Shown here piece after piece: positions 1-6,804 of a DNA stretch of 16,395 nt. Numbering within the stretch: position 1 is the stretch's first letter; every line of letters begins with the position of its first letter. A program made the translations under genes and the position numbers. Source of the DNA: JBBKWJ01 sp037968895 (GTDB lineage: Bacteria > Actinomycetota > Acidimicrobiia > Acidimicrobiales > SZUA-35); NCBI GenBank assembly GCA_037968895.1, contig JBBKWJ010000031.1, positions 1 to 16,395 on the forward strand, given 5' to 3'. The notes under the pieces are model-generated. The model ran no database searches. It was not told the origin of the DNA and was given only the letters and a program-made list of their open reading frames with translations.

Positions 1-584
1 GCGGCATCCATGATTTCCTTGTTGTACATGATGAATGACGACTCGCCGTAGAAAGGCACTGCGTACATTTCGCCATCAACCGAGAGTGCGTTACGAATTG
101 GGTCGATGAGGTCATCGACGTCGTAGTCAGCATCGTTTGCTGCGTAGTCGGTGAGCGGCAAGAGCCACTCGTTCTCGCCGAACTGCGGCGCCTCGTAAGG
201 ACCGATCATGACGACGTCGTACTGACCGCCATCGCTACCGGCAGCAAGTGTGACCTGCTCACGGAGTGTCTGCTCTTCTAGTGTCACGTAGTTAACAGTG
301 ATGCCAGTGTCTGCGGTGAAGTTTTCAGGCGTGAGGGTCTGGATGTCTTCCATCGTTGGGTTACCAACAATGGCGACGGTGATGGTTCGGTCGCCCGAGT
401 CTCCGGAATCGCCCGAGTCACCGGAATCTGCCCCATCAGTTGTGGCTGTGTCGCCCGAGTCACCCGAGTCAGTTGATGCTGAGTCTGAGCTACTGCCGCA
501 TGCTGCCGAAACAAGCGCAAAGGCGGTGAGCACCGACATAAGCATCAGCCACGAGCGTCGTGCCGTGGATTGCGTAGATCGCAT
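1..584 (-). CDS. Polyol (sorbitol/mannitol-type) ABC transporter substrate-binding lipoprotein, C-terminus cut off by the window edge
   Basis: Extracytoplasmic solute receptor of a family-1 sugar/polyol ABC importer; about 194 N-terminal residues are present. The ATG at 584 is preceded by AGGGGA about 7 nt upstream. A basic N-terminus and hydrophobic stretch end in a lipobox (ALVSAAC, Cys29), so it should be a membrane-anchored lipoprotein. A Ser/Asp/Gly-rich linker (about residues 30-60, DSGDSGD repeats) follows. The mature domain has YDVVMIGPYEAPQFGEN near residue 125 and YAVPFYGESSFIMYNKE near its end, both closely resembling SmoE/MtlE polyol receptors. It is divergent from a mannitol-dehydrogenase-family gene and a DeoR regulator, which supports polyol uptake; permease and ATPase genes would lie beyond position 1. 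The exact ligand cannot be read from the sequence. Confidence 0.88.
   Translation of the reverse strand, partial: MRSTQSTARRSWLMLMSVLTAFALVSAACGSSSDSASTDSGDSGDTATTDGADSGDSGDSGDSGDRTITVAIVGNPTMEDIQTLTPENFTADTGITVNYVTLEEQTLREQVTLAAGSDGGQYDVVMIGPYEAPQFGENEWLLPLTDYAANDADYDVDDLIDPIRNALSVDGEMYAVPFYGESSFIMYNKEIMDA
391..474. repeat. Low-complexity coding repeat (Asp-Ser-Gly linker)
   Basis: Short tandem units of the form tcgcccgag/tcaccggaa repeat imperfectly here. On the minus strand they encode a DSGDSGD-type linker between the lipid-anchored Cys and the ligand-binding domain of the polyol receptor. The repeat lies inside a gene and is probably prone to length change by slippage. Confidence 0.7.
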
Positions 585-658
585 TTAATTTCCCCTTGAT
601 TAGTTTGTTTCAGCCGTTACCGACCGAACTGGTGAGAACACATTTGCCGTTCTCGTTC

Positions 659-675
659 ACAGAGGTGTCCTCTGT
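659..675. promoter_or_regulatory. Candidate operator: 17-bp perfect inverted repeat
   Basis: ACAGAGG-TGT-CCTCTGT is a perfect dyad with 7-bp arms and a 3-nt centre. It sits mid-way in the 198-bp divergent region between the polyol receptor (minus) and the dehydrogenase (plus). A looser dyad, GAGAAC(634-639)/GTTCTC(649-654), lies beside it. The natural candidate to bind is the DeoR regulator encoded after the dehydrogenase, but this is inference from position and symmetry. Confidence 0.45.
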
Positions 676-741
676 CACCACAGTTCTAGTTGGGTTCATG
701 TCCGTTTTGCAAGCGATTCATGTTGATTTATTTCTTTTTGT

Positions 742-747
742 TACAAT
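742..747 (+). promoter_or_regulatory. Candidate -10 box of the dehydrogenase/deoR operon
   Basis: TACAAT matches the sigma-A -10 consensus at 5 of 6 positions and lies 35 nt upstream of the ATG at 783. Upstream -35 choices (TTCATG at 717-722, TTGATT at 723-728) are weak and poorly spaced. An SD-like TAAGG sits 7 nt before the ATG. Confidence 0.4.
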
Positions 748-782
748 TGCAATGTCCGTTTCTGTTGTTCTAAGGTTCTGCT

Positions 783-2270
783 ATGCCAAGCGACACACCT
801 AAGACTTCCACAATCGACCTCAGTGACGCAACAACGTTCGATGGTCTGAATGGCACGATGTTGCCGCCGTACGACCGAACGGCCCTTCTTCCTGGAATCG
901 CCCACATAGGCGTCGGCGGCTTCCACCGAGCCCATCTCGCCACCTATGTTGACGATCTGGCCCGCTCGGGCGAGGTCGATTGGTCGATCACCGGTATCGG
1001 GCTGCTCCCGCACGACCTCAACATCGCTGCCGCGCTTACCGCTCAAGACGGTCTCTACTCGCTCATTACACGATCCGCTAGTGCCTCAGACGTTCGAGTT
1101 ATCGGGAGCATCGTCGATTTTATTCACGCCGACGGGAGCCCGGAAGCCGACCGGCGGGTGATGGAAACACTTACCTCGCCACAGACACGCATTGTTTCCC
1201 TAACCATCACGGAAGGCAGCTATCCCGTCACTGATGCAGGGGTCTATGACCCAAATGCTCCAAGTGCAGGCCCGCGAGGCGCATTTGGCGTCATCGTTGA
1301 GGCTCTTCGGCGTCGACGTGCCGACGGCATCGCGCCATTCACGGTCCTGAGCTGTGACAACATCGTTGGCAACGGCGACGTGGCCAAGTTCGCTACTCTC
1401 GCCACTGCTGCCGCCGACCCTGAGCTCGCCAAGTGGATTGAAGAAGAGGGCGCATTCCCGAACAGCATGGTCGATCGAATCACTCCGGTTACAACGCCGG
1501 CGGATATCGAGTGGCTCAAGACAGAACGCGGCATTATCGATCAATGGCCTGTCGTGACCGAACCATTTCTCCAATGGGTGCTTGAGGATGTTTTCTCTTG
1601 CGGCCGCCCCCAATTCGAAAACGTGGGCGTGCTCGTCACCGACGATGTCGAGCCATACGAGATTCTGAAGCTCAGGATGCTTAACGCTGGCCATTCGATG
1701 CTCGCATACGTGGCCGCCTTGCTCGACGTCGAACACGTACACACGGCCATGAACGACCCACAACTCAGTGAGTTCTTTCTCACATTCGTCAACCGGGAAG
1801 TCATACCGGTATTGCCAGACGCCGCCGGAATCGACCCAGTCGAGTACCGCGACACGCTCGTCGAACGGTTCTCTAACCCAGCTATCGGCGACCAGATCTC
1901 GAGGCTATGTCTGGATGGATCATCAAAGTTCCCAAAGTTCCTGATACCGACTATCCGCCTTCAGCTTGCTGCGGGTGGCTCTGTCGATCTCTCCGCCCTC
2001 GCACTTGCCGGCTGGTGCCGATACTTGCATGGCGTTAGCGACTCTGGTGAAGCAATCGAGCCTTCATTCGACCCAATTCTTGACGAGCTTGTGGCCGCTG
2101 CCGACCGAGCCAAGACAGACCCCATCGAGTTCCTCAAGGTAGTCACAGTATTCGGGGACGACCTCGCGACCGACAAGCGATTCGCAACTGCGTTTGAGAC
2201 CCAACTCCGTTCGCTCATGGATGCCGGAGTAAGGTCAACGTTGGCGGCTGCGTTAGGCGAGCCAGAGTAA
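783..2270 (+). CDS. Mannitol dehydrogenase family protein (mannitol 2-dehydrogenase / fructuronate reductase type)
   Basis: A 495-residue NAD(P)-dependent polyol-specific long-chain dehydrogenase, predicted to interconvert a sugar alcohol (mannitol, arabinitol or sorbitol) or hexonate with its ketose in the cytoplasm. The Rossmann motif GVGGFHRAH is at about residues 43-51, LSCDNIVGNG at 189-198, and PNSMVDRITP at 226-235. The catalytic signature K296-x4-N301-x2-H304 matches the Lys/Asn/His triad of characterised mannitol 2-dehydrogenase. Length is normal for the family. The start is ATG 783 with TAAGG 7 nt upstream. It is followed 12 nt later by a DeoR regulator and is divergent from a SmoE-like receptor, so a polyol substrate is likelier than a uronate. 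The precise substrate is not determinable from sequence alone. Confidence 0.92.
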   Translation: MPSDTPKTSTIDLSDATTFDGLNGTMLPPYDRTALLPGIAHIGVGGFHRAHLATYVDDLARSGEVDWSITGIGLLPHDLNIAAALTAQDGLYSLITRSASASDVRVIGSIVDFIHADGSPEADRRVMETLTSPQTRIVSLTITEGSYPVTDAGVYDPNAPSAGPRGAFGVIVEALRRRRADGIAPFTVLSCDNIVGNGDVAKFATLATAAADPELAKWIEEEGAFPNSMVDRITPVTTPADIEWLKTERGIIDQWPVVTEPFLQWVLEDVFSCGRPQFENVGVLVTDDVEPYEILKLRMLNAGHSMLAYVAALLDVEHVHTAMNDPQLSEFFLTFVNREVIPVLPDAAGIDPVEYRDTLVERFSNPAIGDQISRLCLDGSSKFPKFLIPTIRLQLAAGGSVDLSALALAGWCRYLHGVSDSGEAIEPSFDPILDELVAAADRAKTDPIEFLKVVTVFGDDLATDKRFATAFETQLRSLMDAGVRSTLAAALGEPE

Positions 2271-2282
2271 GAGGAGATCACG

Positions 2283-3068
2283 CTGACACGGGACACGGGA
2301 TCGCCTCTTTTTCAGAGCGAGCGACACAACGAAATCACTCGACTTGCGTTTGCTGAGGGGCGCGTCGATGTATCTGAGCTCGCGTCGAAGTTCAAGGTGA
2401 CCGCAGAGACCGTGCGCCGAGACTTGACCGATCTGCAAGATCGGCGTGTAGTCCGGCGTGTCCACGGTGGCGCCGTACCATGGGAAAACTTCCGGCACGA
2501 GCCAATGATCACTGTGCGCAGCGAACTGATGGCCGACGAGAAGCGCCGCATTGCGCAACTTGCTCTGGAAGAGATTCCTCACGAAGGGTTGATCATCATT
2601 GACTCGGGCAGTACCGCAGCGCGCTTGGTCGAACTGTTTCCTCGCGACCGGAAGATCACGGTGGTCACGAATTCGGTACCTGCCGCCCACGCCCTCGCAA
2701 GCCACGAATTACTCGACATCGTTGTTCTCGGCGGCACACTGAAGAAGAACACCCTTGCCATGGTCGACACAAGCACTGCGGCCGCGGTCTCGGAATACGT
2801 CGCCGACGCCTTGTTCATGAGTTGCGACGGCATCTCGATCGAGAACGGTCTCACCACTCCGTATCGCGAAGAGGCAGTACTGAAGCGAGCGATGATTGCC
2901 GTAAGCCGTCGAGCGATCGTCATGTTCGACCACACGAAGGTCAACAACGATCAGGCGGTTAAGTTTGCCTCGCTCGGCGATGTCGACACACTCATCACAG
3001 ACGTAGGCCTACCACAGAAAGAGGCCGACGCATTGCATTCAATGGGGCCAATAGTTAGGCGGGCGTAG
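2283..3068 (+). CDS. DeoR-family transcriptional regulator with a probable CTG start
   Basis: Predicted cytoplasmic sugar-responsive repressor of the adjoining polyol genes, about 261 residues. The N-terminal winged helix (about residues 12-64) has ERHNEITRLA, VDVSELASKFKVTAETVRRDL and RRVHGGA, the DeoR signature. The C-terminal effector domain carries DSGSTAARL and ends near PIVRRA. No ATG, GTG or TTG occurs in frame between the upstream stop (TAA 2268-2270) and GTG 2397, which would remove half of the DNA-binding domain. CTG 2283 has an ideal GAGGAG (2271-2276) 6 nt upstream, so it is taken as the start. The gene is 12 nt behind the dehydrogenase and probably co-transcribed. Its 3' end overlaps the convergent kinase gene by 14 nt. 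Confidence 0.9.
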   Translation: MTRDTGSPLFQSERHNEITRLAFAEGRVDVSELASKFKVTAETVRRDLTDLQDRRVVRRVHGGAVPWENFRHEPMITVRSELMADEKRRIAQLALEEIPHEGLIIIDSGSTAARLVELFPRDRKITVVTNSVPAAHALASHELLDIVVLGGTLKKNTLAMVDTSTAAAVSEYVADALFMSCDGISIENGLTTPYREEAVLKRAMIAVSRRAIVMFDHTKVNNDQAVKFASLGDVDTLITDVGLPQKEADALHSMGPIVRRA

Positions 3069-3078
3069 CGCTAACTAT
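3051..3078. terminator. Inverted repeat in the convergent gene overlap
   Basis: ATAGTTAG (3051-3058) and CTAACTAT (3071-3078) form an 8-bp perfect stem with a 12-nt loop, spanning both convergent stop codons (TAG 3066-3068 plus, TAA 3055-3057 minus). No T-run follows on either strand, so it is only a weak candidate for a bidirectional 3'-end hairpin. Confidence 0.3.
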
Positions 3079-3975
3079 TCGCCTGTCGTAGACCGCAAGA
3101 AGTGGCGATGGACGTAATTCGTTTAGGCGTGCGTTCCACGTCTCGATGAGGCCGGCGTCAGACACCGGTTCGGCGAGTCGAGACACCGAGAGCACGGCTT
3201 CCCATCGCCCCAGATCGGAACGCGATGGCCCTGCAAAGTCGGCAGCGCATCCGAGAGCCGTCGAGACGTACGCATCATGCGCCCGTCGAATCAGCGGCGC
3301 AGATGCGCCCTTGCAGTGCTCAAGCTCGCTGCCAAGCCCGTCGGCAACTCGGAGCAGGAGGGAACTCCGCACAATATCGGCCACCGGGTTGCCGACGACA
3401 GCGTCAAACCAGTCGATGAGGACAGGCCCATCTTCGCCCATCAAGATGTTCCCTGGGTGAAGGTCACCGTGGCAGAGCGAACCGCCCGGAGCCAGTTCGT
3501 CGAGCATCGCTACAGCTTCAGATCGATCGGTCTCAGGCAGTTGGTCGACAGTCGCAATCTTCCTGCGAACAACACGTTCCAAATGGTCGATGCCCGGTGG
3601 CGGGGTGGATCGGTGCATCTCCGACTGGATCTCGGCCATCCGCCGGGCCAACGATTCAACCTGCGAGGGGTCCGCCGCCATGGCCTCTGCCATCGAGGGA
3701 CCATCCACCCGCCGGAAGACTATCGCTGGCCTTGTGTCGACGCGACCAATATCGAGGACCTCAACGGCAGGGAACCCAGCACGATGGGCGGCTTCAGTGT
3801 TCGAAGCTTCGATGGCGGCCCATTCGTCAGGGATTCCAACTCGCAGAACCTTAATGACTGAATCGTCGCCGTAGGCGTAGACATCGGCGGTCAAGCCCCG
3901 ATCGAGCAACTCACCTCGTCTCAGCACAGCGCACTTACAATCACCTAGATAGTGTGTCGCACGTTCACTACTCAC
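3055..3975 (-). CDS. APH/choline-kinase-like phosphotransferase family protein
   Basis: A cytoplasmic small-molecule kinase of the aminoglycoside-phosphotransferase fold, 306 residues from GTG 3975. Visible features are the glycine-poor nucleotide strand with VIKVL (Lys42), a helix with EASNTEAAH (Glu61), the Brenner motif HGDLHPGN (169-176), and the metal-binding IDWFDA (Asp188). These are the residues needed for activity. The acceptor substrate cannot be told; the family includes antibiotic, homoserine, choline and fructosamine kinases, and nothing here implies resistance. GTG 3927 (17th codon) is an alternative start giving 290 residues. The gene is convergent with deoR, overlapping by 14 nt, and is not part of the polyol operon. 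Confidence 0.82.
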   Translation of the reverse strand: MSSERATHYLGDCKCAVLRRGELLDRGLTADVYAYGDDSVIKVLRVGIPDEWAAIEASNTEAAHRAGFPAVEVLDIGRVDTRPAIVFRRVDGPSMAEAMAADPSQVESLARRMAEIQSEMHRSTPPPGIDHLERVVRRKIATVDQLPETDRSEAVAMLDELAPGGSLCHGDLHPGNILMGEDGPVLIDWFDAVVGNPVADIVRSSLLLRVADGLGSELEHCKGASAPLIRRAHDAYVSTALGCAADFAGPSRSDLGRWEAVLSVSRLAEPVSDAGLIETWNARLNELRPSPLLAVYDRRIVSATPA

Positions 3976-4018
3976 GACGAACTCGAAACGAGATCGTAAC
4001 GCTCCACGAAAATGGCGC

Positions 4019-4047
4019 AGAAAAGCAGCCGCTTTTGACGTCGAAAA
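4019..4047 (-). repeat. 29-bp exact dispersed repeat (partner at 16305-16333)
   Basis: Read on the minus strand, these 29 bases (TTTT, CGACGTC, the 16-mer AAAAGCGGCTGCTTTT, then CT) are identical to the plus-strand bases 16305-16333. The spacer 8-mer beyond the shared TTTTCGACGTC differs between the two loci. Confidence 0.9.
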
Positions 4048-4073
4048 TGGGTGCGAAAAGCGGCTGCTTTTCT
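4019..4073 (-). terminator. Modular repeat copy A / hairpin after the HNH gene
   Basis: On the minus strand, AAAAGCAGCCGCTTTT (4071-4056) begins right after the TAG stop of the HNH gene. A 19-nt spacer follows, then the inverted copy AAAAGCGGCTGCTTTT (4036-4021). Each 16-mer is itself a 6-bp stem with a 4-nt loop and T4 tail. The two together give an 18-bp stem (4019-4036 with 4056-4073). This shape suits a rho-independent terminator. The same module recurs at 16281-16331. Confidence 0.7.
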
Positions 4074-4572
4074 AGGCGGCGATCCAGCGTCCCCACTCGG
4101 GACGGACCGCGGCCCGCGACGCTAGCACCAGCGTGGCGGTCGGCGCATGAGGTTGGCGCTTCAGCTTCCATCCCAGGTTGTCGAGCGTCTTGTCGCCCTT
4201 GGCCCCGTTGTGGTGTCGACACATGAGCACACAGTTGCGCCACGAAGTGGTGCCTCCAAGGGAACGAGGCAATAGGTGATCGACGGTTGAACCCTTGGCT
4301 ACACAACCCTTGATCTGACAGACGCCACCGTCACGTAGCTCAAGATTGTGTCGATTGAACGGCGCCGTCGAGCCTCGTCGAACATTGCGGACCATCGACA
4401 CGAGGCGCACGACGACGGGAAACGGGTATGAGTTGCCACCCGCCGACCGAATTACTCGGTCTGGTTCTTGCTCAACGAGCTCAGCCCTATCGGACAACAC
4501 CAGGACGATGGCGCGCTGCCACGACACAAACCCGAGCGCCTCGTAGGACGCGTTCAGCAGTAGAACTGACAT
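4072..4572 (-). CDS. HNH endonuclease domain protein (actinobacterial/cyanobacterial conserved type)
   Basis: A 166-residue protein. The N-terminus, VLLLNASYEALGFVSWQRAIVL, is the conserved lead-in of the widespread stand-alone HNH protein of Actinobacteria and Cyanobacteria. The beta-beta-alpha-metal core runs from about 80 to 130: C85-x4-C90, then DH at 98-99, LPRSLGG, W-x-N113 and C118-x2-H121-N-x2-KGDKT. Asp-His, Asn and the terminal HN/K positions support an intact nuclease site. The structural zinc set differs from the usual C-x2-C...C-x2-C, having a longer first spacing and His in place of the last Cys. Biological role is unknown for this family. ATG 4572 has AAAGGA 7 nt upstream. It lies 39 nt behind a small Cys-rich gene on the same strand. 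Confidence 0.88.
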   Translation of the reverse strand: MSVLLLNASYEALGFVSWQRAIVLVLSDRAELVEQEPDRVIRSAGGNSYPFPVVVRLVSMVRNVRRGSTAPFNRHNLELRDGGVCQIKGCVAKGSTVDHLLPRSLGGTTSWRNCVLMCRHHNGAKGDKTLDNLGWKLKRQPHAPTATLVLASRAAVRPEWGRWIAA

Positions 4573-4611
4573 GACGCGTTCCTTTCGATATTCGGCGGCA
4601 TCGAGGAGACC

Positions 4612-4878
4612 TTAGGCGGTCTCGCGAGCAGGCGAAAGCGACTTAGTCTCGCCCGCGAGTGTGTTGGCCGCGGCTTGAATCGCGATTCCGCTCGGCAACG
4701 GAGGTGCTGCGACGACCTTTCCGTCAGCACCAATCACCGCATCGACCTGACGCCACTCCCCGCTGCATGTGCAGCCAACAGCCGGTTCATGACACGACCC
4801 GCTGCAGTCAATCGGCCTGATCGTCACGCGTGAGAGCTGGCCGGCACTATTCAAATCGTCTGAAACTTGGCTGGCCAC
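4612..4878 (-). CDS. Small Cys-rich hypothetical protein
   Basis: An 88-residue protein I do not recognise. It has a Cys/His cluster near residues 25-38 (C25-x3-C29-H30 ... C36-x-C38) that could bind zinc or an Fe-S centre, followed by EWRQVDAVIGADGKVV, a Pro/Ala stretch and a polar tail. No signal peptide or membrane helix is seen. The start is taken at GTG 4878, which has no SD but has TACGTT (4885-4890) exactly 6 nt upstream, as for a leaderless mRNA. It precedes the HNH gene by 39 nt on the same strand and may be co-transcribed, although HNH has its own good SD. It could be a spurious frame; conservation would decide. Confidence 0.55.
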   Translation of the reverse strand: MASQVSDDLNSAGQLSRVTIRPIDCSGSCHEPAVGCTCSGEWRQVDAVIGADGKVVAAPPLPSGIAIQAAANTLAGETKSLSPARETA

Positions 4879-4884
4879 GAATCG

Positions 4885-4890
4885 AACGTA
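4885..4890 (-). promoter_or_regulatory. Candidate leaderless -10 box of the small Cys-rich gene
   Basis: TACGTT fits the TANNNT pattern and ends 6 nt before GTG 4878, where no SD is present. No convincing -35 is visible. Confidence 0.35.
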
Positions 4891-4920
4891 TCACCGGTTG
4901 GCAGGGGCGACGCGCCGGCG

Positions 4921-4964
4921 TCAAAACAGAAAAGGGGTGAGGCTAGCTGAGCTAGCCTCACCCC
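4921..4964 (-). terminator. Strong rho-independent terminator of the family-5 SBP gene
   Basis: Positions 4934-4947 (GGGGTGAGGCTAGC) and 4951-4964 (GCTAGCCTCACCCC) form a perfect 14-bp stem with a 3-nt loop. Reading on the minus strand it is followed by TTTTCTGTTTT. It lies 22 nt after the stop of the solute-binding protein gene and ends that transcript. Confidence 0.95.
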
Positions 4965-4986
4965 GAATTCAGTTCACACGTCGTGC

Positions 4987-6732
4987 TTACTCAGCGGCGA
5001 CGTACACCTGCGACCAGCGTCCTTCGGAGCCGGGGAGGCCGACGCCAAGTGATCCGTCTGGAGTGAACCAGGCGTCAATGCCATTGATGTTGGTGTCGGT
5101 GGCAAACGCGGTAGCGGTTGCACCTGAGTACCACATTGGCACCTGCTCATTGAGACGAATGTTGACCTTCTCATAGAGGTCATAACGGGTCTGGAAGTCA
5201 GTCGTGCTTGACGCTTCGACGATCCATCCGTACATCTCTTCGTCAAAGAAGTTGGTGAAGTTCAACGGTGACGCTTCGACTGGAGCGAAGGCTGCGTTGA
5301 GTGTGGTTGATGGGTCGTTGTCATCAGAGACACGCCAGCAATGCGCACCATGAGTACCAATGAAGTCAGGAGCCTCGCCGAGCGCAATACCGATGTGGGT
5401 CTGCTGATCGAAGTTGGTGAGATTGACCTCAACAAGTCCGGTTGCAGTCCACAGCTGCTCAAGCACCTGCATCGCAGCAATGAGCGTTGGGTCTGGCGGG
5501 CAGCTCAGGTCGACGGTGATGACTTCACCAGCGGCCTTGCCGTCTGAGCGAGTTGCGTCATCGACGTACTCTTGGAGCATTGCGATTCCAGCAGCCTGGT
5601 CGAAGCCTGGGTAGACGTCAGCGGCAGCTTGGGAGAACCATGGGCTGTCAACGCTGAACCACTCTTTGGTTGGCGCCGAAATGCCGTCGCCACCCAAAGC
5701 CGAGATAACGGCTTCTTGAGAGTTGTTGAGGGTAAGGCCCATGCGAACCCGAAGGTCGTCGAACGGAGCAACGGCTGTGTTGAACACGCCGCCACCAGCG
5801 TTTGAACCCTGGAACTCAAGCATCTTGATCGAGTCGCCAACGTCGCGAGCGTTACGGATCGTTCCCTGACGAAGTGTCTGGAAACCGTTGATGGTGCCTG
5901 AGGTCAGCGCATCGAGACGAGTGTTTTCGTCAGGAATTGGGCGGAACACAAGCGAGTCGAGATACGGCAGTTGCACACCGTCGACCGACATCCAGTAGTC
6001 CGGGTTACGGACGAGGACAGTCTCGTTGTCGATGTCACGGCTCTCGACCATGAATGGTCCTGATCCGATTGGAGCGTTTGCGTAACCCGCAGAGTCGGCG
6101 GTTGCTGCGGCCGGATCGAAGATCATGCCGAGCGGAGCGCGAGACAGGATGCTGGGGAACGCCGCATTTGCAGCACTCAAGGTGTAGGTGACGACGTTGC
6201 CTTCGGCAGTGACGTCGACCAACGATGACGAGGTGACCTGACCGGCACTGGTTGCGCCAGTCTGTTGCACGACAAACATGTCGGCGATGGTCTGACCGGT
6301 GATGTCGACGCCATTGTGCAGCTTCATGCCGTCACGAAGGGTCATGGTCCAGACGTCAAGCGTCTCGTTTGACTCGATGGACTCAGCGGCCCAGCCGACG
6401 TAGTCGCCGTCCACTGTCTGTTCCATGAGCTTGTCGTAGATGGCGGCGCCGACGTTGTACGACGGCGCAGCGAAGGTGTCTTCCCAAGGACGAAGACCAG
6501 GGGCCTCTGCCTCGAGGCCAATGATGATGGTGCCACCACTGACAGGTCCGGCGGCGGTCTCGTCAGGGACGGTGATCGCAGAGTCGGTATCGGGAACGGT
6601 CGTTTCTGCTTCATCGCCACCGGTTTCGGTGTTCGAGTCCGAGTCAGTCGAATCGCTGCTGCTACCGCACGCGGCGGCAACGAACGCGAGAGCGAACATC
6701 ATCGAAATAAGCTTTAGCCACTTTTGGCTCAT
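4987..6732 (-). CDS. Family-5 (oligopeptide/dipeptide/nickel type) ABC transporter substrate-binding lipoprotein
   Basis: A 581-residue extracytoplasmic solute receptor of the DppA/OppA/NikA class. ATG 6732 is preceded by GTGGAG at good SD spacing and gives a type-II signal peptide (MSQKWLKL..., AFVAAAC, Cys22). The longer reading from 6837 adds 35 residues ahead of this signal and is rejected. An acidic Ser/Asp/Thr linker (about 23-60) precedes the mature domain, which opens GGTIIIGLEAEAPGLRPWED. LRDGMKLHNGVDITGQTIADMF near residues 140-160 corresponds to the family signature, and PIGSGPFMVES and NPDYW are also typical. No permease or ATPase genes adjoin it: a strong terminator follows, and a divergent aldo-keto reductase lies upstream. 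It is an orphan receptor here, and its ligand is unknown. Confidence 0.9.
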   Translation of the reverse strand: MSQKWLKLISMMFALAFVAAACGSSSDSTDSDSNTETGGDEAETTVPDTDSAITVPDETAAGPVSGGTIIIGLEAEAPGLRPWEDTFAAPSYNVGAAIYDKLMEQTVDGDYVGWAAESIESNETLDVWTMTLRDGMKLHNGVDITGQTIADMFVVQQTGATSAGQVTSSSLVDVTAEGNVVTYTLSAANAAFPSILSRAPLGMIFDPAAATADSAGYANAPIGSGPFMVESRDIDNETVLVRNPDYWMSVDGVQLPYLDSLVFRPIPDENTRLDALTSGTINGFQTLRQGTIRNARDVGDSIKMLEFQGSNAGGGVFNTAVAPFDDLRVRMGLTLNNSQEAVISALGGDGISAPTKEWFSVDSPWFSQAAADVYPGFDQAAGIAMLQEYVDDATRSDGKAAGEVITVDLSCPPDPTLIAAMQVLEQLWTATGLVEVNLTNFDQQTHIGIALGEAPDFIGTHGAHCWRVSDDNDPSTTLNAAFAPVEASPLNFTNFFDEEMYGWIVEASSTTDFQTRYDLYEKVNIRLNEQVPMWYSGATATAFATDTNINGIDAWFTPDGSLGVGLPGSEGRWSQVYVAAE

Positions 6733-6774
6733 CAAATCTCCACTACTATTTGGCATTAGGTACGGCGACGTCGA

Positions 6775-6804
6775 ACTAGACGCCGCTGGAACACATCTGG
6801 TCAA
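6775..6804 (-). promoter_or_regulatory. Candidate promoter of the family-5 SBP gene
   Basis: On the minus strand, TTGACC (6804-6799) and TCTAGT (6780-6775) are separated by 18 nt, about 42 nt upstream of ATG 6732. The -35 matches consensus at 5 of 6 positions and the -10 at 4 of 6. Confidence 0.4.

Noticed and set aside
3277..3861. 194-codon plus-strand frame
   Set aside because: Antisense shadow of the APH-like kinase, whose catalytic motifs are intact on the other strand.
3055..3975. Antibiotic-resistance aminoglycoside phosphotransferase
   Set aside because: Only general fold motifs are present. The family is functionally diverse and the context is chromosomal housekeeping, so no resistance call is justified.
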